From Corynebacterium amycolatum SK46 (GTDB taxonomy: Bacteria; Actinomycetota; Actinomycetes; Mycobacteriales; Mycobacteriaceae): a stretch of 64,000 nucleotides of DNA. Each line of letters opens with the position of its first letter. Within the stretch, counting starts at the first letter, position 1. The notes under the pieces were generated by a model. That model was not told the DNA's origin. It searched no databases and saw only the letters and a list, made by a program, of their open reading frames with translations. Positions 20,014-31,759 of this stretch are shown here, one piece after another. The stretch covers positions 220,231 through 284,230 of the forward strand of contig NZ_ABZU01000001.1 in assembly GCF_000173655.1 (NCBI RefSeq), given 5' to 3'. Made by a program: the position numbers and the translations under genes.

Positions 20014-21099
20014 TTATTCGGCACCTCCGTAGCTGTAGTGCGAGCGGCTCATGAGGTAGAGGAAAAGAGGTGCTCCAACCAATCCGGTGACCACACCCAG
20101 CGGCATTTCCTGGCTTCCGCCCACTACGCGCGCGATGATGTCCACCCAGATGAGAAATAGTCCACCCATGAGCGCAGCGACCGGTAGGACAACGCGGTGC
20201 GTGGCGCCTACCAAGATGCGGGTCAAGTGCGGAATCACCAGGCCGACAAACCCGATGCCGCCCGATACCGCCACGAGCGTGCCGACGAGAACAGCCTGGA
20301 GCACAAATACCTGCGTGCGTAGCCGAGTAACGTCAATACCTACGGCTGCTGCGGTGCTCTCACCAGTTGCCAGTGCATCCAGTTGACGGGCTTTGACCAG
20401 GAAAAACAACAGTACTGCGATGAGGACGATGAGCGGGAAGAGCGTCTTCACCCAGGTCGCACCGGCAACAGAGCCCAGCATCCAAAACATCACGGACTGC
20501 GCGGCCCTCGGGTCTGGCCCGGCGAAGACCATGAAGCTACTCAGCGCGGAAAACGCAGCGGAGAGCACAACGCCAGAGAGCACCAAGCGCAGCGGAGTCA
20601 GCCCACCGCCTGCAGTGGCGAAAGCACCGACTGCGAGGGTGGCCATGACTGCACCGAGGAGTGCGCCGAATGTCAGCGGCGCGATAGGGCTTCCAGAGAA
20701 AGCACCAAAGATGATCACCGCGGTCGCACCGGCGCCGGCACCTGCGGAAATACCTAACAGATACGGGTCTGCCAACGGGTTACGGACCAGTGTCTGCATA
20801 GCCACACCGGAGACAGCTAGCCCCGCCCCTACAATCGCTGCGAGAATTCCCCGGGGAGCGCGGAGATTCCAGATGATGGTGTCCGAACTGGCGGGCACGG
20901 ATTCATCGAGCTCAGTGCGGAAGAGGTGATGCGAAATGACCTGTGTCGTGGTGGACCAGGTGATATCCGCCGAGCCGAAGACCACCGCAGCGACCAGACT
21001 GACCGCAATGGCTATGACAATGACCAGCCCATAAATCCAAGGTATAAACCGCGGTGGGTTTTTAATTCTGACTCTCTCCATGTTTGCGTTCCTGCGCAT
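20014..21099 (-). CDS. ABC importer permease (FecCD/BtuC type)
   Basis: The 361-residue protein has about nine to ten membrane helices and FecCD-family motifs (RAPRGILAAIVGAGLAVSG, NPLADPYLLGISAGAGAGA, GIGFVGLVIPHLTRILVG). It is the membrane channel subunit, probably a homodimer because only one permease gene is present. ATG 21099 is the longest start; a second ATG at 21081 has a better placed AGGAA and may be the true one. No DtxR-like operator was found in front of it. Confidence 0.94.
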   Translation of the reverse strand: MRRNANMERVRIKNPPRFIPWIYGLVIVIAIAVSLVAAVVFGSADITWSTTTQVISHHLFRTELDESVPASSDTIIWNLRAPRGILAAIVGAGLAVSGVAMQTLVRNPLADPYLLGISAGAGAGATAVIIFGAFSGSPIAPLTFGALLGAVMATLAVGAFATAGGGLTPLRLVLSGVVLSAAFSALSSFMVFAGPDPRAAQSVMFWMLGSVAGATWVKTLFPLIVLIAVLLFFLVKARQLDALATGESTAAAVGIDVTRLRTQVFVLQAVLVGTLVAVSGGIGFVGLVIPHLTRILVGATHRVVLPVAALMGGLFLIWVDIIARVVGGSQEMPLGVVTGLVGAPLFLYLMSRSHYSYGGAE

Positions 21100-21125
21100 G
21101 TATGAAATTTCCCCAGATACGACAA

Positions 21126-21166
21126 CAACCGCCGCTCTCTCACTTCAGTGAGCAAAACGACGGTTG
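21126..21166 (-). terminator. Hairpin between gatA and the ABC importer operon
   Basis: CAACCGTCG and CGGCGGTTG form the outer arms, with CTCACT/AGTGAG as an inner stem. There is no long T-tract, so it could be the gatA terminator or a regulatory hairpin for the importer. Confidence 0.5.
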
Positions 21167-21197
21167 AAGAAAACCGACTAACGCTTATTGAGCGACA

Positions 21198-22721
21198 TTA
21201 TGCAATCGGGCCGCGGACCTTTTCATAGGCAGCGCCGACCTTGTACAGGCGATCATCACCGTGGCGCGGAGCCATAATCTGCAGGCCCACCGGCAGGCCG
21301 GTGTCTTCAGCCAGGCCCGACGGCACGGACATGCCACACATGCCAGCCAGGTTGAGCGGCAGAGTACACAGGTCGAACATGTACATGCTCAGCGGGTCGT
21401 CAACCTTTTCGCCCAACTTGAACGCAGTGGTCGGAGTGGTCGGCGAGATTAAGACATCCACCTTTTCGAAGGCCCGCTCAAAGTCCTGCTGAATCAGGGT
21501 ACGGACGCGCTGCGCCTGGATGTAGTAAGCGTCGTAGTAACCGACCGATAGCGCGTAGGTACCGATGATGATGCGTCGCTTAACCTCATCGCCGAAACCA
21601 GCGGCACGGGTCATAGCCATGACCTCATCGGCGGAGTGCGTACCGTCATCGCCAACACGCTGGCCGTAACGCATGCCGTCGAAACGAGCCAGGTTGGAGC
21701 TGACCTCGCACGGCAGAATCAGGTAGTACGCGCTCAGTGCGTGGTCGAAGTTCGGGCAATCGACCTCGACAACCTCCGCGCCAGCTTCCTTAAGCTTGTC
21801 GACGGCCTCGTGGAAGCTGTCCAGTACGCCAGCCTGGTAACCCTCGGTGCGGTCGAACTGCTTGACGATGCCGACCTTAACCCCCGTGAGGTCACCGGTA
21901 GCTCCTTCCTTGGCAGCAGCAACGACATCGGCAATCGGCTGCTCCGTGGAGGTCGAGTCGTTCTCGTCGTGACCAGCAATGATTTCGTGCAGCAGCGCGG
22001 TATCCAGAACGGTACGAGCGGTCGGGCCACCCTGGTCCAACGAGGAGGCACAAGCGACCAGGCCGTAGCGGGATACCGTGCCATAGGTCGGCTTCACACC
22101 GACCGTTGCGGTCAGAGCTGCTGGCTGACGAATCGAGCCACCGGTGTCAGTACCGATAGCCAGCGGAGCCATACCGGAGGCCAGCGCCGCGGAAGAGCCA
22201 CCACCGGAACCGCCTGCGGTGCGCTCGACATCCCACGGGTTGTGAGTCGGGCCATAAGCGGAGTTCTCAGTCGACGAGCCCATGGCGAACTCATCCATAT
22301 TGGTCTTACCCAGGATTGGGATACCAGCTGCACGCAGCTTGGCAGTAACCGTTGCGTCGTAAGGGCTCATGTAGCCCTCGAGCATCTTGGAAGCGCAGGT
22401 GGTCGGCGCATCGGTGGTAGTGAAGACATCCTTCAGCGCCAGCGGAACACCGGCCAGCGCGGAGGCCGGCTCCTCGCCAGCATCCAGCGACTCATCGACC
22501 TTGCGAGCTGCAGCCAGGGCCTCTTCGGCACCGACGTGCAGGAATGCGTGAATGTCCTCATCAATTGCCGCGATACGGTCGAGGAACGCCTGGGTGACCT
22601 CTACCGAGGTCAGCTCACGAGCGTGAATCTTCTGTGCGAGCTCAAAAGCGCTGAGCCCCAGAATCGGATCCTCAGCAACAGCGGCATGCAGGTTCGGGTT
22701 AGCTGCAGTCATTTCTTCCAC
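21198..22721 (-). CDS. gatA: Asp-tRNA(Asn)/Glu-tRNA(Gln) amidotransferase subunit A
   Basis: GatA is the amidase subunit releasing ammonia from glutamine. The amidase-signature domain shows the Ser-Ser-Lys triad: the lysine in VPLALKDVF and both serines in the [14 protein letters not shown] and [12 protein letters not shown] region. At 507 residues its length is normal. The GTG at 22721 is the longest start; the ATG at 22712 (MTAANPN) is a reasonable alternative. It follows gatC by 6 bp, so gatC-gatA form an operon. Confidence 0.97.
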   Translation of the reverse strand: MEEMTAANPNLHAAVAEDPILGLSAFELAQKIHARELTSVEVTQAFLDRIAAIDEDIHAFLHVGAEEALAAARKVDESLDAGEEPASALAGVPLALKDVFTTTDAPTTCASKMLEGYMSPYDATVTAKLRAAGIPILGKTNMDEFAMGSSTENSAYGPTHNPWDVERTAGGSGGGSSAALASGMAPLAIGTDTGGSIRQPAALTATVGVKPTYGTVSRYGLVACASSLDQGGPTARTVLDTALLHEIIAGHDENDSTSTEQPIADVVAAAKEGATGDLTGVKVGIVKQFDRTEGYQAGVLDSFHEAVDKLKEAGAEVVEVDCPNFDHALSAYYLILPCEVSSNLARFDGMRYGQRVGDDGTHSADEVMAMTRAAGFGDEVKRRIIIGTYALSVGYYDAYYIQAQRVRTLIQQDFERAFEKVDVLISPTTPTTAFKLGEKVDDPLSMYMFDLCTLPLNLAGMCGMSVPSGLAEDTGLPVGLQIMAPRHGDDRLYKVGAAYEKVRGPIA

Positions 22722-22727
22722 GTACTC

Positions 22728-23021
22728 CTACTCGCCGAGAATCTGGGGAACTTCGAAGCGCTGGCGGTCCTGCGACGGCGCCTGATCCAGCGCCTGCTCC
22801 GCAGTCAGCGTCGGCTTGACGACGTCCTCGCGCATCACACCGGATAGCGAAGAGGGGTGACTCATCGGTTCAACATCATCCGCAGCCACCTTTTGAACGG
22901 CCTGGACGTGGTTAATAATGCCGTCGATCTGACCGGCGAACTCGTCGAGTTCCGCGTCAGTCAGAGCCAGACGGGACAATCGCGCTAGGTGGGCGACCTC
23001 ATCGCGTGAGATAGCTGGCAC
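22728..23021 (-). CDS. gatC: Asp-tRNA(Asn)/Glu-tRNA(Gln) amidotransferase subunit C
   Basis: GatC is the small subunit that wraps around GatA and links it to GatB. I chose the GTG at 23021, giving 97 residues beginning [20 protein letters not shown], the conserved family start, with GAAAGGGG upstream. The longer open frame to 23162 has no family similarity. It is the first gene of gatC-gatA. Confidence 0.95.
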   Translation of the reverse strand: MPAISRDEVAHLARLSRLALTDAELDEFAGQIDGIINHVQAVQKVAADDVEPMSHPSSLSGVMREDVVKPTLTAEQALDQAPSQDRQRFEVPQILGE

Positions 23022-23248
23022 GCTAGTACCCCTTTCATTTCTTCGTACGAAGCTAGTGCACAGAAGTTTAGTTGAAACTGTTTTTGAACCGCGAGAGCGG
23101 GCTGTACTTGCCAACAGTAGTCGTTGTCGCCAAGCAGTTGTCCGCAGGGTCTTACATTTCAAAGGTTTACCCTGTAGCCTAAATCACTACTTCTATAGTT
23201 ACACCGCAAGAATCACTATCAATTATTCGAAAGGTTGTGTACACAGCC

Positions 23249-23914
23249 ATGAGTTACCTCCTTCGCATCCAGCTTCCCGACGAACCAGGCGCGCTTGGCT
23301 ACGTCGCGGCTGCCCTGGGCGAAGTAGAAGGTGATATTCGCAGTGTCGATGTTGTAGATCACGGCGCTAGTGGCGTTGTTGTCGACGACATTGTGGTTGA
23401 CCTGCCCATGGGCCTGCTACCAGACACACTGATTACAGCGGCTCAGTCCATTAGCGGAGTGGAAGTCGATTCAATTAGGCCTTTCTCCGGCTCGGTCGAC
23501 CGCCGCGGACAGATTGCGCTGCTGGCCAAGTTCTCACAGCACACAAAAAACTTGGATCGTGCCCTCGGAGATGTCGTCGACGGCCTGCCTCAGACTATGA
23601 CTGCCGGCTGGGCTATCGTCCTCGGCGAACAGAGCAATGGCCGGTGGGTACGTCGCGCTTCCTCTACCGCTGCTCCAGAGGATAACGGCCGGGCTCTGCC
23701 GGAAGCCCCGATTGACTCGCCGCGAAACCTGGATCCGGACGAGGAAACGTGGCTGCCGGAGGACTGGACGGTTATGGACTCCTCCATTGCCGCTACTCCA
23801 ATGGGCAAGGGTCTCGTTTTAGTCATTGGCCGGCCCGGCGGGCCGGACTTCCTACCAAGTGAGGTTGAGCACTTGGGACGTATTGGCACGATTGTCGGCG
23901 CGATTATCGACTAG
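23249..23914 (+). CDS. ACT-domain protein
   Basis: The product begins MSYLLRIQLPDEPGALGYVAAALGEV, a clear ACT domain (a ligand-binding fold for amino acids, about residues 1-75), with no enzyme domain after it. The remaining 145 residues are actinobacteria-specific and include the segment LVIGRPGGPDFLPSEVEHLGRI. An upstream GTG at 23237 is possible, but homologs as I remember them begin at this ATG. It is divergent from gatC and followed by glgP on the same strand. The role is unknown, perhaps amino-acid sensing. Confidence 0.8.
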   Translation: MSYLLRIQLPDEPGALGYVAAALGEVEGDIRSVDVVDHGASGVVVDDIVVDLPMGLLPDTLITAAQSISGVEVDSIRPFSGSVDRRGQIALLAKFSQHTKNLDRALGDVVDGLPQTMTAGWAIVLGEQSNGRWVRRASSTAAPEDNGRALPEAPIDSPRNLDPDEETWLPEDWTVMDSSIAATPMGKGLVLVIGRPGGPDFLPSEVEHLGRIGTIVGAIID

Positions 23915-24057
23915 CAGCGGCTAATGGGCTGCCCCCCTGTGGGCTGCCATACTTCTGCACGAAGTTCTTACGCTATGGCTCCTCCCCTATGGAGCGCAGT
24001 GATTCACGCTTAGCGGTAAAGTCTGGAAATGATACCAGTCAATAAGGAGCTTCTTTG

Positions 24058-26424
24058 ATGTCGAACTTGAGTGACCTCGTCGGATCCCACATTCGTGCCG
24101 AGTCCGGCCGTGTCCCCCAGTCGTCCACTGAGATGGAATTCTGGTCCGGTCTGTCACGGGTTGTTGTCGATGACCTAGCGGACAACTGGCAGCGCACCAC
24201 GGAGGCATACGCTGCTACCCGCCAGCAGCACTATTTCTCCGCCGAGTTCCTCATGGGTCGCGCCCTGCTGAACAACCTGCTCAATGCAGGTCTGGTGGAT
24301 GAGGCCTCTGCTGCCGTGGAAAAGTACGGCAAGAATCTGACAGACGTGCTCGAGGCTGAACACGACGCCGCTCTCGGTAACGGTGGCCTGGGTCGTCTGG
24401 CCGCCTGCTTCCTGGATTCCTGTGCCACGCAGAATCTGCCGGTGACGGGTTATGGCATTCTCTACCGCTACGGCCTGTTCAAGCAGACCTTTGAAGATGG
24501 CTTCCAGGATGAGCACCCGGATCCGTGGATGGAAGAGGGCTACCCCTTCGTCATTCGTCGCGAGGAACTGTCCAAGATTGTCACCTTTGATGACTTGGTG
24601 GTGCGCGCTGTTCCATATGACATGCCAATTACCGGCTACGGCACCGATAACGTCGGCACGCTGCGCCTGTGGCACTCGGAGCCGATGCGTGAGTTCGACT
24701 ACGACGCCTTCAACTCGCAGCGCTTCACCGACGCCATTGTCGAACGGGAGCGCGTCCATGACCTGTGCCGCGTGCTCTACCCGAATGACTCGACCTATGA
24801 CGGCAAGGTCCTGCGCGTTCGCCAGCAGTACTTCTTCGTCTCGGCTTCGTTGCAGACGATGATTGATTCTTACATCGAGAATCACGGCGAGGACCTGCGC
24901 GATTTCCACAAGTACAACTCCATTCAGCTCAATGACACCCACCCGGTGCTCGCTATCCCAGAGCTGATGCGTCTACTCCTGGATGAGCACGATATGAGCT
25001 GGGACGACGCCTGGAACGTCGTGTCCAACACCTTCGCCTACACCAACCACACCGTTCTGGCAGAGGCCCTGGAGACCTGGGAATACTCCATTTTTGACTG
25101 TCTCTTCGGCCGCGTTCTGGAGATCACCCGTGAGATCGACCGCCGCTTCCGCGAAGATCTGGCGGAGCGTGGCTTCGACCAGGGCAAGATTGACTACATG
25201 GCGCCGATTTCCCACGGTCGTATCCACATGGCGTGGATTGCCTGCTACGCCGCGTACTCCATCAACGGTGTGGCTGCCCTGCACACGGAAATCATTAAGC
25301 GCGAAACGTTGAAGGACTGGCATGATATCTGGCCGGAGCGCTTCAACAACAAGACCAATGGCGTCACCCCGCGCCGCTGGCTCAACCAGTGCAACCCGCG
25401 CCTGTCGGCACTGCTGACTCGCCTGTCGGGTTCGGACGCCTGGGTCACTGACTTGGACAAGCTCGCTGAGCTCGAAAAGTTTGCTGACGACGAGGCCGTG
25501 TTGCGTGAGATTCTCGACATCAAGCACGAGAACAAGAAGGACTTCGCCACCTGGCTGGAGCACCGCCAGGGTATTTCGGTGAACCCGGACGCCATCTTCG
25601 ATACCCAGATTAAGCGTCTGCACGAGTACAAGCGCCAGCTTCTCAACGCGCTCTACATCCTGGATCTCTACTACCGCATCAAGGAGGATCCAGCGCTGGA
25701 CGTGCCACCGCGCGTGTTCATTTTCGGTGCCAAGGCCGCCCCAGGCTACGTTCGCGCAAAGGCCATCATTAAGTTCATCAACGCTATCGCGGACAAGGTC
25801 AACAACGATCCGGACATGGAAGGCCGCCTGCAGGTCGCCTTCGTTGAGAATTACAACGTCACCCCGGCAGAGCACATCATCCCAGCCACCGACATCTCCG
25901 AGCAGATTTCCACTGCCGGTAAGGAGGCTTCGGGTACCTCGAACATGAAGTTCATGATGAACGGTGCACTGACGCTGGGCACCATGGACGGTGCAAACGT
26001 CGAAATCGTCGACGCCGCCGGCGAAGAAAACGCCTACATCTTCGGTGCGCTGGAAGAGGAACTGCCGGAGCTGCGCCGCACCTACAGCCCGCGTGGCACT
26101 TACGAAACGGTGCCGGGGCTCAAGCGCGCTGTCGATTCGCTTGTCGACGGCACTTTTGCTGACGGTGGCAGCGGAATGTTCCACGACCTGCACTTCTCGC
26201 TGCTGGAGTCCAACGGGTACGAGCCAGCCGATGTCTACTACGTCCTCGGCGACTTCGCTGACTACCGCGAAACCCGCGACCGCATGGCCGAGGACTACCG
26301 CGACGAGCTGGCGTGGGCCAAGAAGTGCTTCCTGAACATCATCCGTTCGGGCCGCTTCTCCTCCGACCGCACCATCCGCGATTACGCCAATGAGGTCTGG
26401 AAGCTGGAAGAGACCAAGATTTAG
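24058..26424 (+). CDS. glgP: Glycogen/alpha-glucan phosphorylase
   Basis: GlgP releases glucose 1-phosphate from alpha-1,4-glucan ends using pyridoxal phosphate. The 788-residue protein shows GNGGLGRLAACFLDS and YGIRYRYG-like (YGILYRYGLF) segments and the PLP-lysine region EASGTSNMKFMMNGALTLG. The ATG at 24058 has AAGGAG 8 nt upstream; an adjoining TTG is not needed. It works with glgE and glgB near 43-47 kb in alpha-glucan turnover. It is convergent with ligA. Confidence 0.97.
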   Translation: MSNLSDLVGSHIRAESGRVPQSSTEMEFWSGLSRVVVDDLADNWQRTTEAYAATRQQHYFSAEFLMGRALLNNLLNAGLVDEASAAVEKYGKNLTDVLEAEHDAALGNGGLGRLAACFLDSCATQNLPVTGYGILYRYGLFKQTFEDGFQDEHPDPWMEEGYPFVIRREELSKIVTFDDLVVRAVPYDMPITGYGTDNVGTLRLWHSEPMREFDYDAFNSQRFTDAIVERERVHDLCRVLYPNDSTYDGKVLRVRQQYFFVSASLQTMIDSYIENHGEDLRDFHKYNSIQLNDTHPVLAIPELMRLLLDEHDMSWDDAWNVVSNTFAYTNHTVLAEALETWEYSIFDCLFGRVLEITREIDRRFREDLAERGFDQGKIDYMAPISHGRIHMAWIACYAAYSINGVAALHTEIIKRETLKDWHDIWPERFNNKTNGVTPRRWLNQCNPRLSALLTRLSGSDAWVTDLDKLAELEKFADDEAVLREILDIKHENKKDFATWLEHRQGISVNPDAIFDTQIKRLHEYKRQLLNALYILDLYYRIKEDPALDVPPRVFIFGAKAAPGYVRAKAIIKFINAIADKVNNDPDMEGRLQVAFVENYNVTPAEHIIPATDISEQISTAGKEASGTSNMKFMMNGALTLGTMDGANVEIVDAAGEENAYIFGALEEELPELRRTYSPRGTYETVPGLKRAVDSLVDGTFADGGSGMFHDLHFSLLESNGYEPADVYYVLGDFADYRETRDRMAEDYRDELAWAKKCFLNIIRSGRFSSDRTIRDYANEVWKLEETKI

Positions 26425-26430
26425 GCCCCG

Positions 26431-26446
26431 GCTGAGCTAGGCTCAG

Positions 26447-26447
<1 letters not shown>
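26431..26447. terminator. Small hairpin between convergent glgP and ligA
   Basis: GCTGAG and CTCAGC form a 6-bp stem around CTAGG, flanked by GGCC on both sides that can extend it. No T-tract follows, so termination strength is uncertain. Confidence 0.45.
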
Positions 26448-28573
<2,126 letters not shown>

Positions 28574-28663
28574 TCATTGCCCGGATACGCCGGGAGACAC
28601 GGAAATTCTCTTGACCTTGTTCCTGCCCCTCAGCGAATCCGCACTCTCCGCTACAGTTGAGAC

Positions 28664-29344
28664 ATGCATAATTTCGATCCGCGACGCATGCTCGCGTTTG
28701 ATCTGGAGACTACCGGCACGGATCCTCGCACCTGTAAGATTGTCACTTCCGCACTGGTTCGACTGACTGAGCAGGGCAAAGATTCCACCATCATGCTCGC
28801 TGATCCCGGTGTCGAAATTCCGCAAGCTGCGTCTGATGTGCATGGCATCACCACTGAAAAAGCTCGCGCGGAGGGGCGTCCGCACGATGAAGTGCTAGCA
28901 GATACCATTGCGGGTCTTAAAGCTGCCTGGCGCGATGGGCTGACGGTAGTGGCCTATAACGCGGCCTATGATCTGACGGTACTGCGCTCACAGGATCCCA
29001 ATTTTACTGTTGATGGTCTCGTCGTCGACCCCTTTGTGCTGGATAATTACTTCGACCCGGATCGTCGTGAAAAGCGCACTTTGACTGATGTCTCCCGCCA
29101 TTATCAAGTGCGCCTGGACGGGGCACATGATGCCACCGAAGATGCCCTGGCGGCTGCGCGTATCGCATGGGTGATGGCGCGCCACTACCGGGAGCTGACC
29201 GAAAAATCGGGAGAAGAACTGATGGAGCTGCAGGCCGTCGCGTACTACCAGTACAAGAAGAACCTGCAGCTCTATCTGGCGGATAAAGGCCGTGACGTAT
29301 CCGACTTTACTTTCGGATGGCCGACCGACGTCACCGACGCTTAG
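28664..29344 (+). CDS. DnaQ-like 3'-5' exonuclease (DEDDh family)
   Basis: The 226-residue protein has the exonuclease motifs FDLETTGTD (D13, E15), VAYNAAYDLTVL (D103) and HDATED (H155, D160), all catalytic residues of the DEDDh family. It lacks further domains, so it is a stand-alone proofreading or RNA-processing nuclease rather than a full polymerase subunit. TACAGT at 28652-28657 lies 6 bp before the ATG with no ribosome site, suggesting a leaderless mRNA. A diverged copy of its last 70 residues occurs at 32622-32831. Confidence 0.92.
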   Translation: MHNFDPRRMLAFDLETTGTDPRTCKIVTSALVRLTEQGKDSTIMLADPGVEIPQAASDVHGITTEKARAEGRPHDEVLADTIAGLKAAWRDGLTVVAYNAAYDLTVLRSQDPNFTVDGLVVDPFVLDNYFDPDRREKRTLTDVSRHYQVRLDGAHDATEDALAAARIAWVMARHYRELTEKSGEELMELQAVAYYQYKKNLQLYLADKGRDVSDFTFGWPTDVTDA

Positions 29345-29364
29345 GGTCGTCCACCCACTGCCCT

Positions 29365-31620
29365 CTAACTCTCCGCGGAGGCTGCTTCCACCTCTGTCTG
29401 TGCCCCTGATTCGACGGGCAACGTGCTCGGCTTTGTCGGCCACAGTGCATTGTCGCCAATCAGTCGGACAATGGCCGGGACAATGAAGGGTCGAACCACG
29501 AAGGTATCCAGCAAAATGCCCAGCGCTAAGCCCAAACCGAACTGGTAGAGCTCACGGATTGGCTGAGTCATGAGCACCGCGAAGGTAGCCGCGAGAATCA
29601 GGCCAGCCGAAGAGACCACGCCACCTGTACGGGCAACAGCAATCTTCATTGCCTCACGCACATCGTGGTGCTTCAGCTCCTGCCGAAGTCTGCTCATCAC
29701 AAAGATGGTGTAGTCCACGCCCAGCGCGATCAGGAACACCAGAATGTAGGCAGTAACGCGGTTACCGATGCCCTCATCTCCCTGCATATTGAGGGCAATT
29801 AGGACAGTCAGACCCATCGTCGCTGCAAACGACAACAACAGTGTTGCAGCCAAGTACAGCGGTGCTAGCAGGGATTTGAGTAGCACTGCCAACACGATTG
29901 CGACGATGGCAATCATCACTGGTACGAGCATCTTGATGTCGCGATCGAGGTCGGCGCGGACGTCGCTAAGCTCAGCGGTTTCGCCAGTCGCAGTCACTTC
30001 GGTGTCGGCGGAAGCACCAGCTGTCTTCAGTGCATCGCGCACATCATTGCTGATGGGTTCCAGTGCTTCCATGGATTCTGTGATGTATGGATCCTGATTG
30101 AGGACAACAGTCATGCGTGCTGTCTCACCGTCATCGGTGACATCACGGGAAGTCACGCTGATTCGGGCGATATTCGCAGAATCTTTCTTTGCCACTTCTT
30201 CAGCTGCTTGCTGCAGCTGTGGCAGGTTTAGCTCCTGGCCTTCGATAAGCAACGTGGTCGGAGCGATTTCGCCCGCTCCAATATCGCGGGCCGCAATCTC
30301 CTGCCCTGCAGCAGAGTCGGTGTCCACGCGGAAGCCAGTGAGGAAGTTGAAAGACTCCTTGTAATTCAACGCTCCCAGCGACATCACAATCAACAGCGCC
30401 AGACCTGCGGCCAAAACGGCCTTCGGCTTCTTATCGACGGTATTGGCGACCTTCGTCCACATCTTCGAGTCGACCCGCTGGAGTGCCTTGTCATATCCGC
30501 CCGGCCAGAATGCAGCCTTCCCCACAGCAATGAACAACGCTGGCAGGAACACGGCAGCGACGATGGCCATTGAGGCCACACCAATAGCGAGGTATGGACC
30601 GAAGCCTTGCAATGCTGGCGACTTGGTGAACAGCAGCGCCATCATTGCCAGGATGATGGTGCCTGCGGAGCTAGCGAGAACCTCGCCAGTACGGCCCATT
30701 GCGTCCACCATGGCAGCATTACGGTCTAGCTCTTGTCCCTTTTCTCGCTGGGCAGCCAGTGCTTCACGGTAACGGGCATTGATAATCAGCGCATAGTCAG
30801 TACCGACGCCGAAGAGCAGCACTGTCATAATCGATGCGGTCTGCGAGCTGATCTCAATGGCACCGGCATCTGCGAGCAACGCACCGACGCTCTGTGCCAG
30901 CCGCATTGCGACGCCAACGGCCAACAGAGGCAGGATTGCGAGTACTGGCGAGCGATAGACCAGCAGCAGAATAACCAGTACCAAGAGAATAGTTCCGAGC
31001 ATGAGCACTCGGTCACCAGAGGAAAAGACCTTGACCGTATCGGTGACGATGCCCGCTGGGCCGGTTAGGTGCGTTTCCACGTTGCCGTTTTTGTCGGCAT
31101 TATCAGCGATTGCGGCAATATCCTCGCGCAGTGCATCAATTTCATCGCGGTAGGACTTCTCAGTAGCGTCGCCCATGATGGGAACGACGATGGTTACAGT
31201 CTTTCCATCTTCGCTCCGGGTTCCTTCCGGTGAACCCGGGATGCACTTGCCTTCACGAAGCACCTGGCTTCCCAGGCTGGTACACACGGGACTAATCGGT
31301 GCCCGCGTAAAACCGTCGTCCCGCTCAGCCAAGTCAGCGAGGACGTCGTGCGCGGCCTTCTCAGTGGTCTTCGCAGAGTCTGACGTCAACACTACGACGG
31401 CAGGCAGAAGATTTGGTTCTGTGGGAAACGCCTCTTGGAGACGCTTCTTCGCTTCCACTGACTGCGCAGTTTCCGACGGACCGTCGCCGGAATTCGTCTT
31501 AACATCGTCTACGGAGGGCGCGATGGCTGACAGAAGCCCCACTACCAGCAACGAAACGACGATAGTGAGCCACATGCGTCGTTTAGTGCCAAATAAAGCG
31601 GCGTTAAATCGCCGATACAT
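29365..31620 (-). CDS. MmpL-family RND transporter
   Basis: I chose the ATG at 31620 (MYRRFNAALFGTKRRMWL, AAAGGA upstream), giving 751 residues. The longer frame runs into the intergenic region and lacks homology. Layout: one N-terminal helix, a large external domain, a five-helix block (about 190-370 with GVGTDYALIINARYRE), a second external domain and a second five-helix block (LGVDYTIFVMSRLRQE). The paired GTDYA/GVDYT motifs hold the proton-relay Asp-Tyr pairs of MmpL/HAE2 transporters. With an adjacent divergent TetR gene it is more likely a regulated lipid or drug exporter than the essential mycolate exporter. Confidence 0.92.
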   Translation of the reverse strand: MYRRFNAALFGTKRRMWLTIVVSLLVVGLLSAIAPSVDDVKTNSGDGPSETAQSVEAKKRLQEAFPTEPNLLPAVVVLTSDSAKTTEKAAHDVLADLAERDDGFTRAPISPVCTSLGSQVLREGKCIPGSPEGTRSEDGKTVTIVVPIMGDATEKSYRDEIDALREDIAAIADNADKNGNVETHLTGPAGIVTDTVKVFSSGDRVLMLGTILLVLVILLLVYRSPVLAILPLLAVGVAMRLAQSVGALLADAGAIEISSQTASIMTVLLFGVGTDYALIINARYREALAAQREKGQELDRNAAMVDAMGRTGEVLASSAGTIILAMMALLFTKSPALQGFGPYLAIGVASMAIVAAVFLPALFIAVGKAAFWPGGYDKALQRVDSKMWTKVANTVDKKPKAVLAAGLALLIVMSLGALNYKESFNFLTGFRVDTDSAAGQEIAARDIGAGEIAPTTLLIEGQELNLPQLQQAAEEVAKKDSANIARISVTSRDVTDDGETARMTVVLNQDPYITESMEALEPISNDVRDALKTAGASADTEVTATGETAELSDVRADLDRDIKMLVPVMIAIVAIVLAVLLKSLLAPLYLAATLLLSFAATMGLTVLIALNMQGDEGIGNRVTAYILVFLIALGVDYTIFVMSRLRQELKHHDVREAMKIAVARTGGVVSSAGLILAATFAVLMTQPIRELYQFGLGLALGILLDTFVVRPFIVPAIVRLIGDNALWPTKPSTLPVESGAQTEVEAASAES

Positions 31621-31759
31621 GACGCGGGTGTCCTTTCTAGGTGGATATCTGCATTTTTCTTGTGGATTCTCTCCAGTTCCTGAGATTATGAGAACACCGC
31701 GACTTATAAAATCAGCGGACCGAATGTTCCGTTCTTTCTCAGAATCCAAGGATTTCGCC
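31621..31759. promoter_or_regulatory. Divergent regulatory region between mmpL and tetR genes
   Basis: The 139-bp region holds TATAAA (31705-31710) as a likely -10 for the TetR gene. It also holds two imperfect inverted repeats that may be operators: GTTCC..GAGAAC (31676-31695) and CGGACCGAATGTTCCG (31716-31731). Autoregulation of the pair by TetR is the expected arrangement. Confidence 0.5.

Noticed and set aside
21100..21197. DtxR-type iron box before the ABC importer
   Set aside because: No sequence close to the 19-bp consensus was found on either strand; only a non-iron hairpin is present.
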